A DNA stretch of 64,000 bases, from NCBI RefSeq assembly GCF_011045165.1, contig NZ_JAAKZI010000006.1, positions 1 through 64,000 of the forward strand, in the 5' to 3' direction. The DNA is from Arthrobacter silviterrae. GTDB taxonomy: Bacteria; Actinomycetota; Actinomycetes; Actinomycetales; Micrococcaceae. A program made the position numbers and the translations under genes. Below, in pieces: positions 1-13,299 of this stretch (its first letter is position 1; each line of letters opens with the position of its first letter). Under the pieces are notes generated by a model. It was not told where the DNA came from and searched no databases. It worked only from the letters and a program-made list of their open reading frames with translations.

Positions 1-109
1 CAGCAGCCAGCCCGCCCGCAAACGCCGCCGCCGCCCGCATCGGCCCCACCGTATGCGAACTCGACGGACCAATACCCACCGAAAACAAATCAAAAACACC
101 AACAGACAT
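1..109 (-). CDS. sdaA: L-serine ammonia-lyase, N-terminal fragment (cut by window edge)
   Basis: Only the first 36 codons are in the window. They read [20 protein letters not shown] and continue VGPMRAA, which is the characteristic start of the beta domain of iron-sulfur L-serine dehydratases (serine to pyruvate plus ammonia). The ATG is preceded by GAAAGG about 9 bases upstream. It lies on the same strand as gcvPTH-glyA but beyond an intrinsic terminator, so it may have its own promoter between 110 and 187 or depend on readthrough. Its position after glyA suggests that serine made from glycine is passed on to pyruvate. Identification is confident from the N-terminal motif; the rest of the gene is not visible. 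Confidence 0.85.
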   Translation of the reverse strand, partial: MSVGVFDLFSVGIGPSSSHTVGPMRAAAAFAGGLAA

Positions 110-187
110 GGCACTAACACCTTTCGGGTTTCCGGTGATGCTGCGGCCGGGAACAACGTCGACGAAAAAAGGGGAAGAGGAAAACAA

Positions 188-238
188 GGCCCTCCGGGCG
201 CCCCCAGGGGACACCCGGAGGGGGACGCCCGGAGGGCC
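188..238 (-). terminator. Intrinsic terminator after glyA
   Basis: A perfect 13-bp inverted repeat (arms 188-200 and 226-238, GGCCCTCCGGGCG and its complement) is extended by a C5/G5 run inside. Reading on the minus strand the stem is followed by a T-rich stretch (TTGTTTTCC). It sits just after the glyA stop and closes the gcv operon. Confidence 0.8.
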
Positions 239-245
239 CAGGCTG

Positions 246-1559
246 TCAGGACAGCGCGGCAACCCCGGGATACAGCGGATGGGCAGCGGCCAGGGCGGCC
301 ACCCGCGAGCGCAGGCCCGAGAGGTCGTCGCCGGGTGCAGCGATGAGTGCCTCGGCAATGATGTCCGCGACCTCGGTGAACGCTTCCAGGCCGAAGCCGC
401 GCGTGGCCAGGGCGGGCGTGCCGATGCGCAGGCCGGAGGTGACCATGGGCGGCCGGGGGTCAAACGGCACGGCGTTGCGGTTGACCGTGACGTCAATCGC
501 TGCCAGCCGGTCCTCGGCCTGCTGCCCGTCCAGCTCGCAGTTGCGCAGGTCCACCAGGACCAGGTGGACGTCGGTGCCCCCGGAGATGACGGAGATCCCC
601 TTGGCGGCGACGTCGGGCTGGATGAGGCGCTCGGCCAGGATCCGCGCGCCGGCCAGCACCCGTTCCTGCCGCTCCCTGAACTCGGCCGAGGCGGCGATCT
701 TGAACGCCACGGCCTTGCCGGCAATGACGTGCTCCAGGGGTCCGCCCTGCTGTCCGGGGAACACGGCAGAGTTGATCTTCTTGGCGATCTCGGCGTCGTT
801 GGAAAGGATGATGCCGCCGCGCGGACCGGCCAGGGTCTTGTGCGTGGTGGAAGTGGTGACGTGGGCGTGCGGCACGGGGGACGGGTGCAGCCCGGCCGCG
901 ACCAGGCCGGCGAAGTGGGCCATGTCCACCATGAGGTAGGCCCCCACCAGGTCCGCAATGCGGCGGAACTCGGCGAAGTCGAGCTGGCGGGCGTAGGCGG
1001 ACCAGCCGGCCACGATCAGCGCCGGCCTGTGTTCCAGGGCCAGGCGTTCGACATCGGCCATGTCAACCTGGTGCGTGTCCTCGCGGACCTGATACGGGAC
1101 CACGTTGTACAGCCGGCCGGAGAAGTTGATGCGCATGCCGTGCGTCAGGTGCCCGCCGTGGGCCAGGTTCAGCCCCATGATGGTGTCGCCGGGCTTGATG
1201 AGCGCATGCATCACCGAGGCGTTGGCCTGGGCGCCGGAGTGCGGCTGCACATTCGCATACGCCGCCCCGAACAGGGCCTTGACCCGGTCAATGGCCAGCT
1301 GCTCAATGGCGTCCACGTGCTCGCAGCCGCCGTAGTAGCGCCGGCCCGGATACCCTTCGGCGTACTTGTTGGTCAGCACGGATCCTTGGGCCGCCATGAC
1401 GGCCGCCGCGGTGTGGTTCTCCGAGGCGATCATTTCCAGGCCGTTGCGCTGGCGGGCCAGCTCGGCGTCGATCTGGGCGGCCACTTCCGGATCGAGGGTG
1501 GCCAGGGGCGCATCCAGGCTGGGCGAGACCACCTGGGCATAGCCGACGGCGGCGCTCAC
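246..1559 (-). CDS. glyA: Serine hydroxymethyltransferase
   Basis: PLP enzyme interconverting glycine plus 5,10-methylene-THF and serine plus THF in the cytoplasm. The 437-residue protein has the family N-terminus ([10 protein letters not shown]), the active-site motif [13 protein letters not shown] with the PLP lysine at about residue 241, and normal length. It starts with GTG; the start overlaps the gcvH stop as GTGA (1556-1559), so the two are probably translationally coupled. As last gene of the riboswitch-controlled gcvPTH-glyA operon it uses the methylene-THF released by glycine cleavage to turn a second glycine into serine. Confidence 0.97.
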   Translation of the reverse strand: MSAAVGYAQVVSPSLDAPLATLDPEVAAQIDAELARQRNGLEMIASENHTAAAVMAAQGSVLTNKYAEGYPGRRYYGGCEHVDAIEQLAIDRVKALFGAAYANVQPHSGAQANASVMHALIKPGDTIMGLNLAHGGHLTHGMRINFSGRLYNVVPYQVREDTHQVDMADVERLALEHRPALIVAGWSAYARQLDFAEFRRIADLVGAYLMVDMAHFAGLVAAGLHPSPVPHAHVTTSTTHKTLAGPRGGIILSNDAEIAKKINSAVFPGQQGGPLEHVIAGKAVAFKIAASAEFRERQERVLAGARILAERLIQPDVAAKGISVISGGTDVHLVLVDLRNCELDGQQAEDRLAAIDVTVNRNAVPFDPRPPMVTSGLRIGTPALATRGFGLEAFTEVADIIAEALIAAPGDDLSGLRSRVAALAAAHPLYPGVAALS

Positions 1560-1939
1560 AGCGTGCCTCCGTTGGCCGCGGCGTATTCCTCAGCTGTCAG
1601 CAGCGGGCCCTCGGCGTCAACAGCCACCTTGAACAGCCAGCCTGCCCCGTAGGGGTCGGAGTTGATCACTGCCGGGTCTTCGACGGCGGCGGCATTCACT
1701 TCCGTGACCTGGCCGGTGACGGGGGCGTACAAATCGGAGACGGACTTCGTTGACTCGATCTCCCCGCAGGTCTCGCCTGCCGTGACGGTGGCACCCACCT
1801 CGGGCAGGTCCACGTACACAATGTCGCCGAGGGCTTCGGTGGCCACGGCGGTGACGCCGACAGTGGAGGGGCCGGCGCCGTCGGAGGCGAGCCACTCATG
1901 TTCGGCGGAATACTTCAGTTCAGCAACTACCTTGCTCAT
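1556..1939 (-). CDS. gcvH: Glycine cleavage system H protein
   Basis: Lipoyl carrier protein (127 residues) that shuttles the aminomethyl group between GcvP, GcvT and dihydrolipoamide dehydrogenase. The lipoylation motif ESTKSVSD places the lipoyl-lysine at about residue 65. Two adjacent ATGs exist (1942 and 1939); the second is preferred because AAGGA is 5 bases from it and only 2 from the first. It is 41 bases downstream of gcvT and overlaps glyA. No lpd or lipoate synthesis gene is visible nearby. Confidence 0.96.
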   Translation of the reverse strand: MSKVVAELKYSAEHEWLASDGAGPSTVGVTAVATEALGDIVYVDLPEVGATVTAGETCGEIESTKSVSDLYAPVTGQVTEVNAAAVEDPAVINSDPYGAGWLFKVAVDAEGPLLTAEEYAAANGGTL

Positions 1940-1980
1940 CATGATCCTTGTCGTTGGACGTAAATAAACGGGAGTGGGGA

Positions 1981-3114
1981 CTACTTTTGGCGCTTGTAGA
2001 ACGGCAGGGCGACAACCTCGAAGGGCTCGGCCTTGCCGCGGAGGTCCACGTCCAGCCGGGTGCCCACCGCGGAGTGCTCGACGTCGACATAGGCCAGGGC
2101 CACCGGGTAGCCGAGGGTGGGGCTGGGCTGGCCTGAGGTGACCTCGCCAACGGCGGCACCGTCCTTGAGGACCGTGTAGTGCCCGCGGGCGGCCCGGCGG
2201 CCCATGCCCTTCAGGCCCACCAGGCGGCGGCCGGAGGTGACGCCGTCGCCGGATTCCTTGATCGCGGCGAGCGCGGCCTTGCCCACAAAGTCGCTTTCCT
2301 TGGCCAGGGAGACCACGGGCCCCAGGCCGGCGGCGTAGGCGTGGCCGTCCCGGGAGAGCTCGTTGCCGTACAGCGGCATGCCCGCTTCCAGGCGCAGGGA
2401 GTCGCGCGCGGCCAGCCCGGCCGGAATGAGCCCCCGGTCCTTGCCGTTTTCGAGCAGGGCCTGCCAGAGGGCCGGCGCCGCGGCGTTGGGCAGGTAGATC
2501 TCAAAGCCGTCCTCGCCGGTGTAGCCGGTCCGGGCCACGAGCAGCTTCCCCGTGGCGCCGTTGACGGTGATGCCCACCTCCGCGGCGGAGTAGTACTTCA
2601 TCTCCGTCACGAGCTGGTGCTGGTCCTCGGGCACCAGCGACAGGAGGATGGCCTCGGCGTTGGGGCCCTGCACGGCGATCAGGGAGGTTTCGCCGGAGAC
2701 GTTTTCGACGGCGGCGTCAAAGCCGGCGGACCGCTCTGCCAGGAGGGCGGCCACGGTGGCGGCGTTGCCGGCGTTGGGGACCACCAGGTACCTGTCCGCG
2801 CTGCGACGGTAGGAGATCAGGTCGTCAATGATGCCGCCGTCGTCCTTGCAGATCAGGGAGTACTTGGCCTTGCCGACCGCGACGGCGGACAGCTTGCCGG
2901 CGAGCGCATAGTCCAGGAACGCTGCGGCGTCGGGGCCGGTGACCCAGACCTCGCCCATGTGGGAGAGGTCGAAGAGGCCGGCGGCGTTGCGGACGGCGTG
3001 GTGTTCGGCCAGCTCGGAGGAGTACTTCAGCGGCATCTGCCAACCGCCGAAGTCGGTGAAGGAGGCGCCGGCTTTTTCGTGTTCGCCGTAAAGGGCTGTG
3101 TGGTTCTCAGTCAT
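1981..3114 (-). CDS. gcvT: Aminomethyltransferase (glycine cleavage T protein)
   Basis: Transfers the methylene group from aminomethyl-lipoyl GcvH to tetrahydrofolate, releasing ammonia. The 377-residue protein shows the conserved N-terminal block ([20 protein letters not shown]), the folate-site segment [16 protein letters not shown] and the C-terminal GCV_T barrel ([21 protein letters not shown]). It begins 18 bases after gcvP and clearly belongs to the same transcript. Nothing is odd about length or start. Confidence 0.96.
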   Translation of the reverse strand: MTENHTALYGEHEKAGASFTDFGGWQMPLKYSSELAEHHAVRNAAGLFDLSHMGEVWVTGPDAAAFLDYALAGKLSAVAVGKAKYSLICKDDGGIIDDLISYRRSADRYLVVPNAGNAATVAALLAERSAGFDAAVENVSGETSLIAVQGPNAEAILLSLVPEDQHQLVTEMKYYSAAEVGITVNGATGKLLVARTGYTGEDGFEIYLPNAAAPALWQALLENGKDRGLIPAGLAARDSLRLEAGMPLYGNELSRDGHAYAAGLGPVVSLAKESDFVGKAALAAIKESGDGVTSGRRLVGLKGMGRRAARGHYTVLKDGAAVGEVTSGQPSPTLGYPVALAYVDVEHSAVGTRLDVDLRGKAEPFEVVALPFYKRQK

Positions 3115-3132
3115 GGGAATTCCTTTGCGGTG

Positions 3133-6012
<2,880 letters not shown>

Positions 6013-6055
6013 GAGGAACTCCAAGTTACGGCCGCACCAAGGGGCGCGGCATGGG

Positions 6056-6251
6056 TTGGGTTCCTCCCCGCTCTGTCGTGGACCTGAGAGATTCCGCAGA
6101 AAGTATCTTCCGCTTGCACCGTCGGTGAGCCCGGTTTCCCGGGCTGCTTTCCAGAGTTGCCTCGCCGTGGCGGTACATGGGCCTGAGAGATTCCTGGGGA
6201 GGGTTTGCTCCTACGGCGCCGCCAAAATTGCTGGGAGGACTCTCCCGCCAC
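6056..6251 (-). promoter_or_regulatory. Tandem glycine riboswitch controlling gcvPTH-glyA
   Basis: Read on the minus strand the leader shows both aptamers of the classic glycine riboswitch. The first has GGAGAG, then GCGCCGTAGGAGCAA and GAATCTCTCAGGC; the second has CTCTGGAAAGCAG, then GGTGCAAGCGGAAG and GAATCTCTCAGGTC, closing with GGGGAGGA. The gcvP start is about 45 bases further on. A short GC-rich hairpin between the second aptamer and the ribosome-binding site is a possible expression platform. Positions 6111-6219 are nearly identical to the riboswitch on the opposite side of the intergenic region. Confidence 0.95.
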
Positions 6252-6410
6252 GATTTGTTAGGCATATGAAAATGTGGGTGATTCGCAGCACACATTACAG
6301 TATTTGTCCTGGCTGGGCAAAACCACGCCGCCCGCGGCGCACCCTGGCCAGGCCCCACTTCGTGCCGCCGGAGACCCGGGTTTGCGCAAAGCCACCCGGC
6401 TGCATTACCG

Positions 6411-6426
6411 TGTGACTCGCGTCACC
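6411..6426. promoter_or_regulatory. Candidate CRP/GlxR-type operator
   Basis: TGTGA (6411-6415), six bases, then TCACC (6422-6426); the core GTGAC-TCGC-GTCAC is a perfect palindrome. This matches the half-site layout of CRP-family sites (GlxR or Crp in actinobacteria). It lies in the 200-bp region between the two divergent glycine riboswitches, nearer the permease side. The remainder of 6252-6453 must hold two divergent promoters, but I cannot place their boxes with confidence. The regulator is inferred from the motif alone. Confidence 0.45.
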
Positions 6427-6453
6427 CAGCATGTTGAAGTGCCCATGATCCGC

Positions 6454-6655
6454 GGCGGGAGAGTCCTGCCGGTACAGTCAGCAGGCGCCGAAGGAGCAAA
6501 CCCTCCCCGGGAATCTCTCAGGCCCATGTACCGCCGTGGCAAGGCAACTCTGGAAAGCAGCCCGGGAAACCGGTCTCACCGACGGTGCAAGCGCCCCTGT
6601 TCCCTCATGGACGCGGAAACTCTCAGGTCCCAGACAGAGTGGGGAGGAACCCGAA
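6454..6655 (+). promoter_or_regulatory. Tandem glycine riboswitch controlling the cycA-like permease
   Basis: Same two-aptamer architecture as the gcvP leader, on the opposite strand: GGAGAG, GCGCCGAAGGAGCAA and GAATCTCTCAGGC in aptamer 1; CTCTGGAAAGCAG, GGTGCAAGCG and AACTCTCAGGTC in aptamer 2, ending GGGGAGGA. The permease start follows about 40 bases later. The P3-type arm of aptamer 2 differs from the gcvP copy (CCCCTGTTCCCTCATGGACG in place of the GAAGATAC arm), while 6485-6593 matches it at 103 of 109 positions. Confidence 0.95.
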
Positions 6656-6694
6656 AATACGTGACACTGTGCCACAGAAACGATGGAGTTCCTT

Positions 6695-9683
<2,989 letters not shown>

Positions 9684-9705
9684 CTATCATTATGCGCCCG
9701 CGCTG

Positions 9706-9724
9706 GGCCCTTGCGGCAAGGCCC
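9706..9724. promoter_or_regulatory. Rifamycin-associated element (RAE)-like palindrome
   Basis: GGCCCTTGCGGCAAGGCCC is a 19-bp imperfect palindrome centred on 9715 (one mismatched pair). From memory, the published RAE found upstream of rifamycin-inactivating genes in actinobacteria has the core CTTGCGGCAAG, which is present here exactly. It lies about 92 bases upstream of the rox start codon, and about 72 bases upstream of the plus-strand DUF1801 gene, whose -10 box is at 9784. Confidence 0.75.
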
Positions 9725-9795
9725 CCCTGGGCGGATATCCTGAAGATGGCAGGACACGCGGCCCACTGCCTTTCGGCCAGGCGTACCATCACACC

Positions 9796-10149
9796 ATGGG
9801 AACAGTCACCACGTATCTGGCCACCATCGACGGACCCGACCGTGCCGCCTTGGAGCGCGTCTATGCCATGGCACAGGAAATGGTGCCCGAGGCCGAGGAA
9901 GGCACCAGCTACGCGATGGCGGCACTCATCTATCGGGGAAAAGGGTTGATTGCCGCCGTGCAGGCCAAGAAGTTCCTGTCGATCTACCCCTACAGTGGCG
10001 CGGTCATCGCCGCCAACCTAGAGGCAATCCCCGGTTTCGAGACCACCACCGGGAGCATCCACTTTTCGGCGGTCAAACAATTGCCGGATGACGCCCTGAG
10101 ACGGATCGTCACGGCACGCCGGGCGGAGATTGACGCCAAGGCCCGCTAG
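9796..10149 (+). CDS. DUF1801 / YdhG-like protein
   Basis: A 117-residue protein with a compact alpha/beta fold typical of DUF1801 (YdhG/iron-chaperone-like): the GTSYAMAALIYRGKGLIAAV segment, the KKFLSIYPYSGAV segment and the GSIHFS motif. Function is not established for the family; a frataxin-like iron role has been proposed for some members. The start is ATG 9796, placed exactly six bases after a TACCAT -10 box (9784-9789) with no Shine-Dalgarno sequence, so it is probably leaderless. Its TAG stop shares CTAG with the stop of the convergent neighbour, itself a relative. Confidence 0.75.
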   Translation: MGTVTTYLATIDGPDRAALERVYAMAQEMVPEAEEGTSYAMAALIYRGKGLIAAVQAKKFLSIYPYSGAVIAANLEAIPGFETTTGSIHFSAVKQLPDDALRRIVTARRAEIDAKAR

Positions 10150-10595
10150 GAAACAGCCGCCTTGACCAACTCTTCAACCTTCTTGGCCACCACGGGGCTC
10201 CATTCCCGGAGCGCGTAGGACACCGGCCAGATCTCGCCGTCGTCGAGCCTGGCGGCCTCCTGGAATTCAATGGTGGAGTACCGGGTGCCGAACTTGCCGG
10301 CGTTCTTGAAGCAGAAGACCACCTTGCCCTCGGCATTTGCATAGGCCGGCATTCCGTACCAGGTCTTCGGCGCAAGCCCCGGGGCGTTCTCGGCAACCGC
10401 CACATGCACCCGCTCGGCAATCAGGCGGTCTTCCGGATCCATCTTGGCGATGGCATCCAGCACCGCCTGCAGGCCATCCGCCTTCTTGGCCCCCTGTTTC
10501 CCCTCGGCACGCAACTCCGCGGCGCGCTGCTTGATGGCGGCGTGCTCCGCGGCGGAAAACCCGGTGGATTCGGTCTTGGCTGACGTGCTTGGCAT
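10146..10595 (-). CDS. DUF1801-like protein, second copy
   Basis: A 149-residue protein with a charged helical N-terminus (KQRAAELRAEGKQGAKKADG) followed by a DUF1801/YdhG-like domain: WYGMPAYANAEGKVVFCFKN, then YSTIEF, IWPVSYALREW. It is distantly related to the convergent gene at 9796-10149, the two meeting tail to tail on a shared CTAG. ATG start with GGGAG six bases upstream. Function unknown. Confidence 0.75.
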   Translation of the reverse strand: MPSTSAKTESTGFSAAEHAAIKQRAAELRAEGKQGAKKADGLQAVLDAIAKMDPEDRLIAERVHVAVAENAPGLAPKTWYGMPAYANAEGKVVFCFKNAGKFGTRYSTIEFQEAARLDDGEIWPVSYALREWSPVVAKKVEELVKAAVS

Positions 10596-10714
10596 TTTGT
10601 GCTCCCAATGGTGGTGGGGCCGCGCTTCCCGCCGCCCTATGGAATGAGGCTATGCCACACCGCCGTCGGGCGCTTCTTCAATCCTGCTCAAACGAAGCAC
10701 ACCGAAGCCGGTCC

Positions 10715-11419
10715 TCAGGCCGTCAGCCCCAGCTGGCTCATGCGCTTGGAGTGCCCGCGGGTGAGGGCCGTCAGGATGGCGTGCACTTCGGCCGCGGCCT
10801 CCTCCTGCGTGCCGTCGGGCCGGAGCCCCACCAGGAAGCTGTGCTTGGCGCCGATTCGCTGCACCTGCGTCAGGGCCTCGCCCACCAGGCGCCGCCCCCA
10901 CAGCGCCAGCCGGGATGACAGCCTGGGGTCCTCGGCAAGCATCTTTTGCAACAATCCCACCAGCAGTGCGGACTGTTCCTCGCCGGTGCGGGCCTGGGCA
11001 ATCACGGCACGTGTGTCGGCGTCGAGGTGTTCGGCAATCCTGGCGTAAAAATCCTCCGTGATGGCATCCACCACATACGCCTTCATGAGCGATTCGTGCC
11101 AGTCGGCCGGGCGGGTCCGCGCGTGGAAGGCATCCACGATGAGCTGAAACGGCAGCATGGCCAGTTCCGGGTCCATGCCCATGGCCGAAAGCCGGGCGCA
11201 CACCATTTCAAAGTGGCCAAACTCCGCCACCGCCATTTTCCCCAGGACGGCCCTGTCCTGCAGGGTTGGCGAATGGCGGGCGTCAGAGGAAAGGTGCTCA
11301 AAGGCGGACAGTTCGCCATAGGCAATGCCGCCGAGCAAATCAACCACGAACTTGTCATAGCGGGCGCTTAATTCCCCGGCTGAGATGGCATCGTCGGAGC
11401 CGGGGGACGGAATACTCAT
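10715..11419 (-). CDS. Ferritin-like fold protein (MiaE-like, PF13794 type)
   Basis: 234 residues, almost entirely helical. Glutamate/histidine pairs spaced as in ferritin-like di-iron proteins are visible: GELSAFEHLSSDARHSP, AVAEFGHFEMV and VVDAITEDFYARIAEHLD. This matches the actinobacterial family annotated as MiaE-like tRNA hydroxylase or ferritin-like domain protein that often neighbours DEAD-box helicases. A tRNA-modifying role is only a family label. Start ATG 11419 lies seven bases after TAAGCT (11427-11432), suggesting a leaderless transcript. Confidence 0.7.
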   Translation of the reverse strand: MSIPSPGSDDAISAGELSARYDKFVVDLLGGIAYGELSAFEHLSSDARHSPTLQDRAVLGKMAVAEFGHFEMVCARLSAMGMDPELAMLPFQLIVDAFHARTRPADWHESLMKAYVVDAITEDFYARIAEHLDADTRAVIAQARTGEEQSALLVGLLQKMLAEDPRLSSRLALWGRRLVGEALTQVQRIGAKHSFLVGLRPDGTQEEAAAEVHAILTALTRGHSKRMSQLGLTA

Positions 11420-11484
11420 AGGCCCCAGCTTAACCCGTGCCGCGCCGCCCTTGTGCCTGTGGCCGAATCGTTTACGCTGAAACC

Positions 11485-12981
11485 GTGCCGTACTCTCACA
11501 TTGGCGTCAGACAAAGCGCCGCGCAGCAGTCCCTCGCCCAGGCCCTTGACGCCCTGTCGGCGGAGTTCAAGTTGCCGGACGGCTTTGACCCGCAGGTCAT
11601 GACCGAGGTGGACAAGGTGATTGCGGGCCACCAGCTTCCCACCCCCGACCTGACGGCGCTTCCGTTCATCACCATCGATCCGCCCGCCTCGCAGGACCTC
11701 GACCAGGCCATGTTCCTGGAGCGGGAGGGCGGCGGTTACGTGGTGCACTACGCCATTGCCGACGTCCCCTCCTTCGTCCCTGCCGGCGGCCCCCTGGACA
11801 CCGAGACACGCCGCCGCGGCCAGACCATCTACACGCCCGGCAACCGCATTCCGCTGCACCCAATCCCCTTGAGCGAGGGCGCGGCCAGCCTGTTTGCCAA
11901 CGATTCCCGCTCCGCGTTCGTGTGGGAAATCCACCTCGCCGCCGACGGCACCCAGACCACCGCCCAGGTCCGCCGCGCCACGGTCCGCAGCGTGGCCAAG
12001 CTTGGCTACGAGCAGGCCCAGCAAATGCTCGACGCCGGGAACGCACCTGCCGCTTATGCCGAAACCTTGGCGCTGTTGGCTGAGATTGGGACGAAGCGCA
12101 TTGAGCTGGAGCGCGCCCGGGGCGGGGCCAGCCTGAATGTGCCCCAGCAGGAAGTGGAATTTGTGGACGGGCACTACGTGCTGGAATTCCGCCCCGCCCT
12201 GCCCATCGAGGACTGGAACGCCCAGATTTCCCTGCTGACGGGCATGGCTGCCGCCCAGGTGATGCTGGCGGGCAAGGTGGGGATACTGCGCACCATGCCG
12301 GCGCCGGACGCCGACGCCATCGCAGCGTACCGACTGCAAACTGTTGCGCTGGGCAAGCCGTGGGCCGCCGACATCGCCTACGGGGAGTACCTGCGCACCC
12401 TTGACACGGCCGACCCAAAGCAGCTTGCCCTGATGCACGGCGCCAGCACGCTGTTTCGCGGCGCCGGCTACACCCCGTTTAACGGCAGCATCCCGGAAGC
12501 CGTGACCCAGGCTGCCGTCGCCGCGCCTTACGCGCACGCCACCGCCCCACTGCGCCGGCTGGTGGACCGCTTTGTGCTGGCCATCTGCGCCGCCCTCTGT
12601 GCCGGGGAAGAGGTGCCGGGCTGGGCCGTCGAGGCGCTGGACGCCCTCCCGGAGATCATGTCCGCCTCCAACCAGCTGGCCAGCAAGGTGGACCGCGCAG
12701 CCATTGACACCGTCGAAGCGGCGCTCCTGAGCCATCGGGTCGGCGCCGAGTTCGACGCCGTCGTGCTGGCAGGGCCGCGGACCAACGGACACAACACGAA
12801 GGCCTCTGCGGCACGCAGCTCCATCCAAATCCAGGACCCGGCCGTCACCGGCTATTGCGAGGGCATCCTGGAGCCCGGCTCCGTGGTCCGCGTCAAGCTC
12901 GTCGCGGCGGACATTGCCACCCGCACCATCTCCTTTGTTCCCGCAACCGCGCCCGCAACCGCCGTCCCAACGGGCAGTTAA
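11485..12981 (+). CDS. RNB-domain ribonuclease (RNase II/R-like)
   Basis: Probable 3'-5' exoribonuclease of 498 residues built around a catalytic RNB domain. The metal-binding signature DPPASQDLDQA is at residues 65-75, followed by YAIADV, TRRRGQTIYTP and, near the end, the RNB block ATAPLRRLVDRFV. It lacks the long cold-shock and S1 domains of full RNase R, having only a short C-terminal OB-like segment, as in other actinobacterial RNB proteins. GTG start 11485 is six bases after TACGCT (11473-11478) with no Shine-Dalgarno, hence probably leaderless. It precedes the DEAD-box helicase, a natural partner in RNA turnover. Confidence 0.9.
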   Translation: MPYSHIGVRQSAAQQSLAQALDALSAEFKLPDGFDPQVMTEVDKVIAGHQLPTPDLTALPFITIDPPASQDLDQAMFLEREGGGYVVHYAIADVPSFVPAGGPLDTETRRRGQTIYTPGNRIPLHPIPLSEGAASLFANDSRSAFVWEIHLAADGTQTTAQVRRATVRSVAKLGYEQAQQMLDAGNAPAAYAETLALLAEIGTKRIELERARGGASLNVPQQEVEFVDGHYVLEFRPALPIEDWNAQISLLTGMAAAQVMLAGKVGILRTMPAPDADAIAAYRLQTVALGKPWAADIAYGEYLRTLDTADPKQLALMHGASTLFRGAGYTPFNGSIPEAVTQAAVAAPYAHATAPLRRLVDRFVLAICAALCAGEEVPGWAVEALDALPEIMSASNQLASKVDRAAIDTVEAALLSHRVGAEFDAVVLAGPRTNGHNTKASAARSSIQIQDPAVTGYCEGILEPGSVVRVKLVAADIATRTISFVPATAPATAVPTGS

Positions 12982-13299
12982 TGGGCATGCCGGGCGCCAA
13001 CACCCCCGTTATGTGCCGGTTCGCGCAAGGGAATTGGGGGGTGAGCGGCTAGACTGATGGGGTAGACATGGTTGCCCGGTCGTTGATTGATGTTATTAGT
13101 TCAACAAACCCGCCCCTGCGCGCGTCTTTTATGCTCCTCCCGCAACCGCCACTTCCCGGCGGAGGGAGGGCACGTTTTTGTTAGCCCGCGATCGGCTTCC
13201 CAAGATTGTGCTGTGCCGCCAGGCTCCGTTGGCCCCCTGAAAGCGCCCGCGTTGAGCCCACGGTCCGGCACCTGTATAGACGAATTGAACGGTAAGCAT
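12982..13299 (+). promoter_or_regulatory. Long leader of the DEAD-box helicase gene
   Basis: A 318-base gap between the RNB gene and the helicase. TAGACT at 13050-13055 is a candidate -10 box. A 38-codon ORF begins at ATG 13068. CCTCCC (13136-13141) can pair with the GGGAGG in 13161-13170, and T5 follows at 13175-13179, the layout of an attenuator. A second possible -10 (TATAGA, 13275-13280) lies just before the helicase start. Whether the mRNA has a roughly 240-base leader or a very short one depends on which promoter is used. Confidence 0.4.

Noticed and set aside
53-346. Plus-strand open frame at the left edge
   Set aside because: It overlaps the sdaA start, the glyA terminator and the glyA 3' end, and its translation is low-complexity Arg/Gly/Pro.
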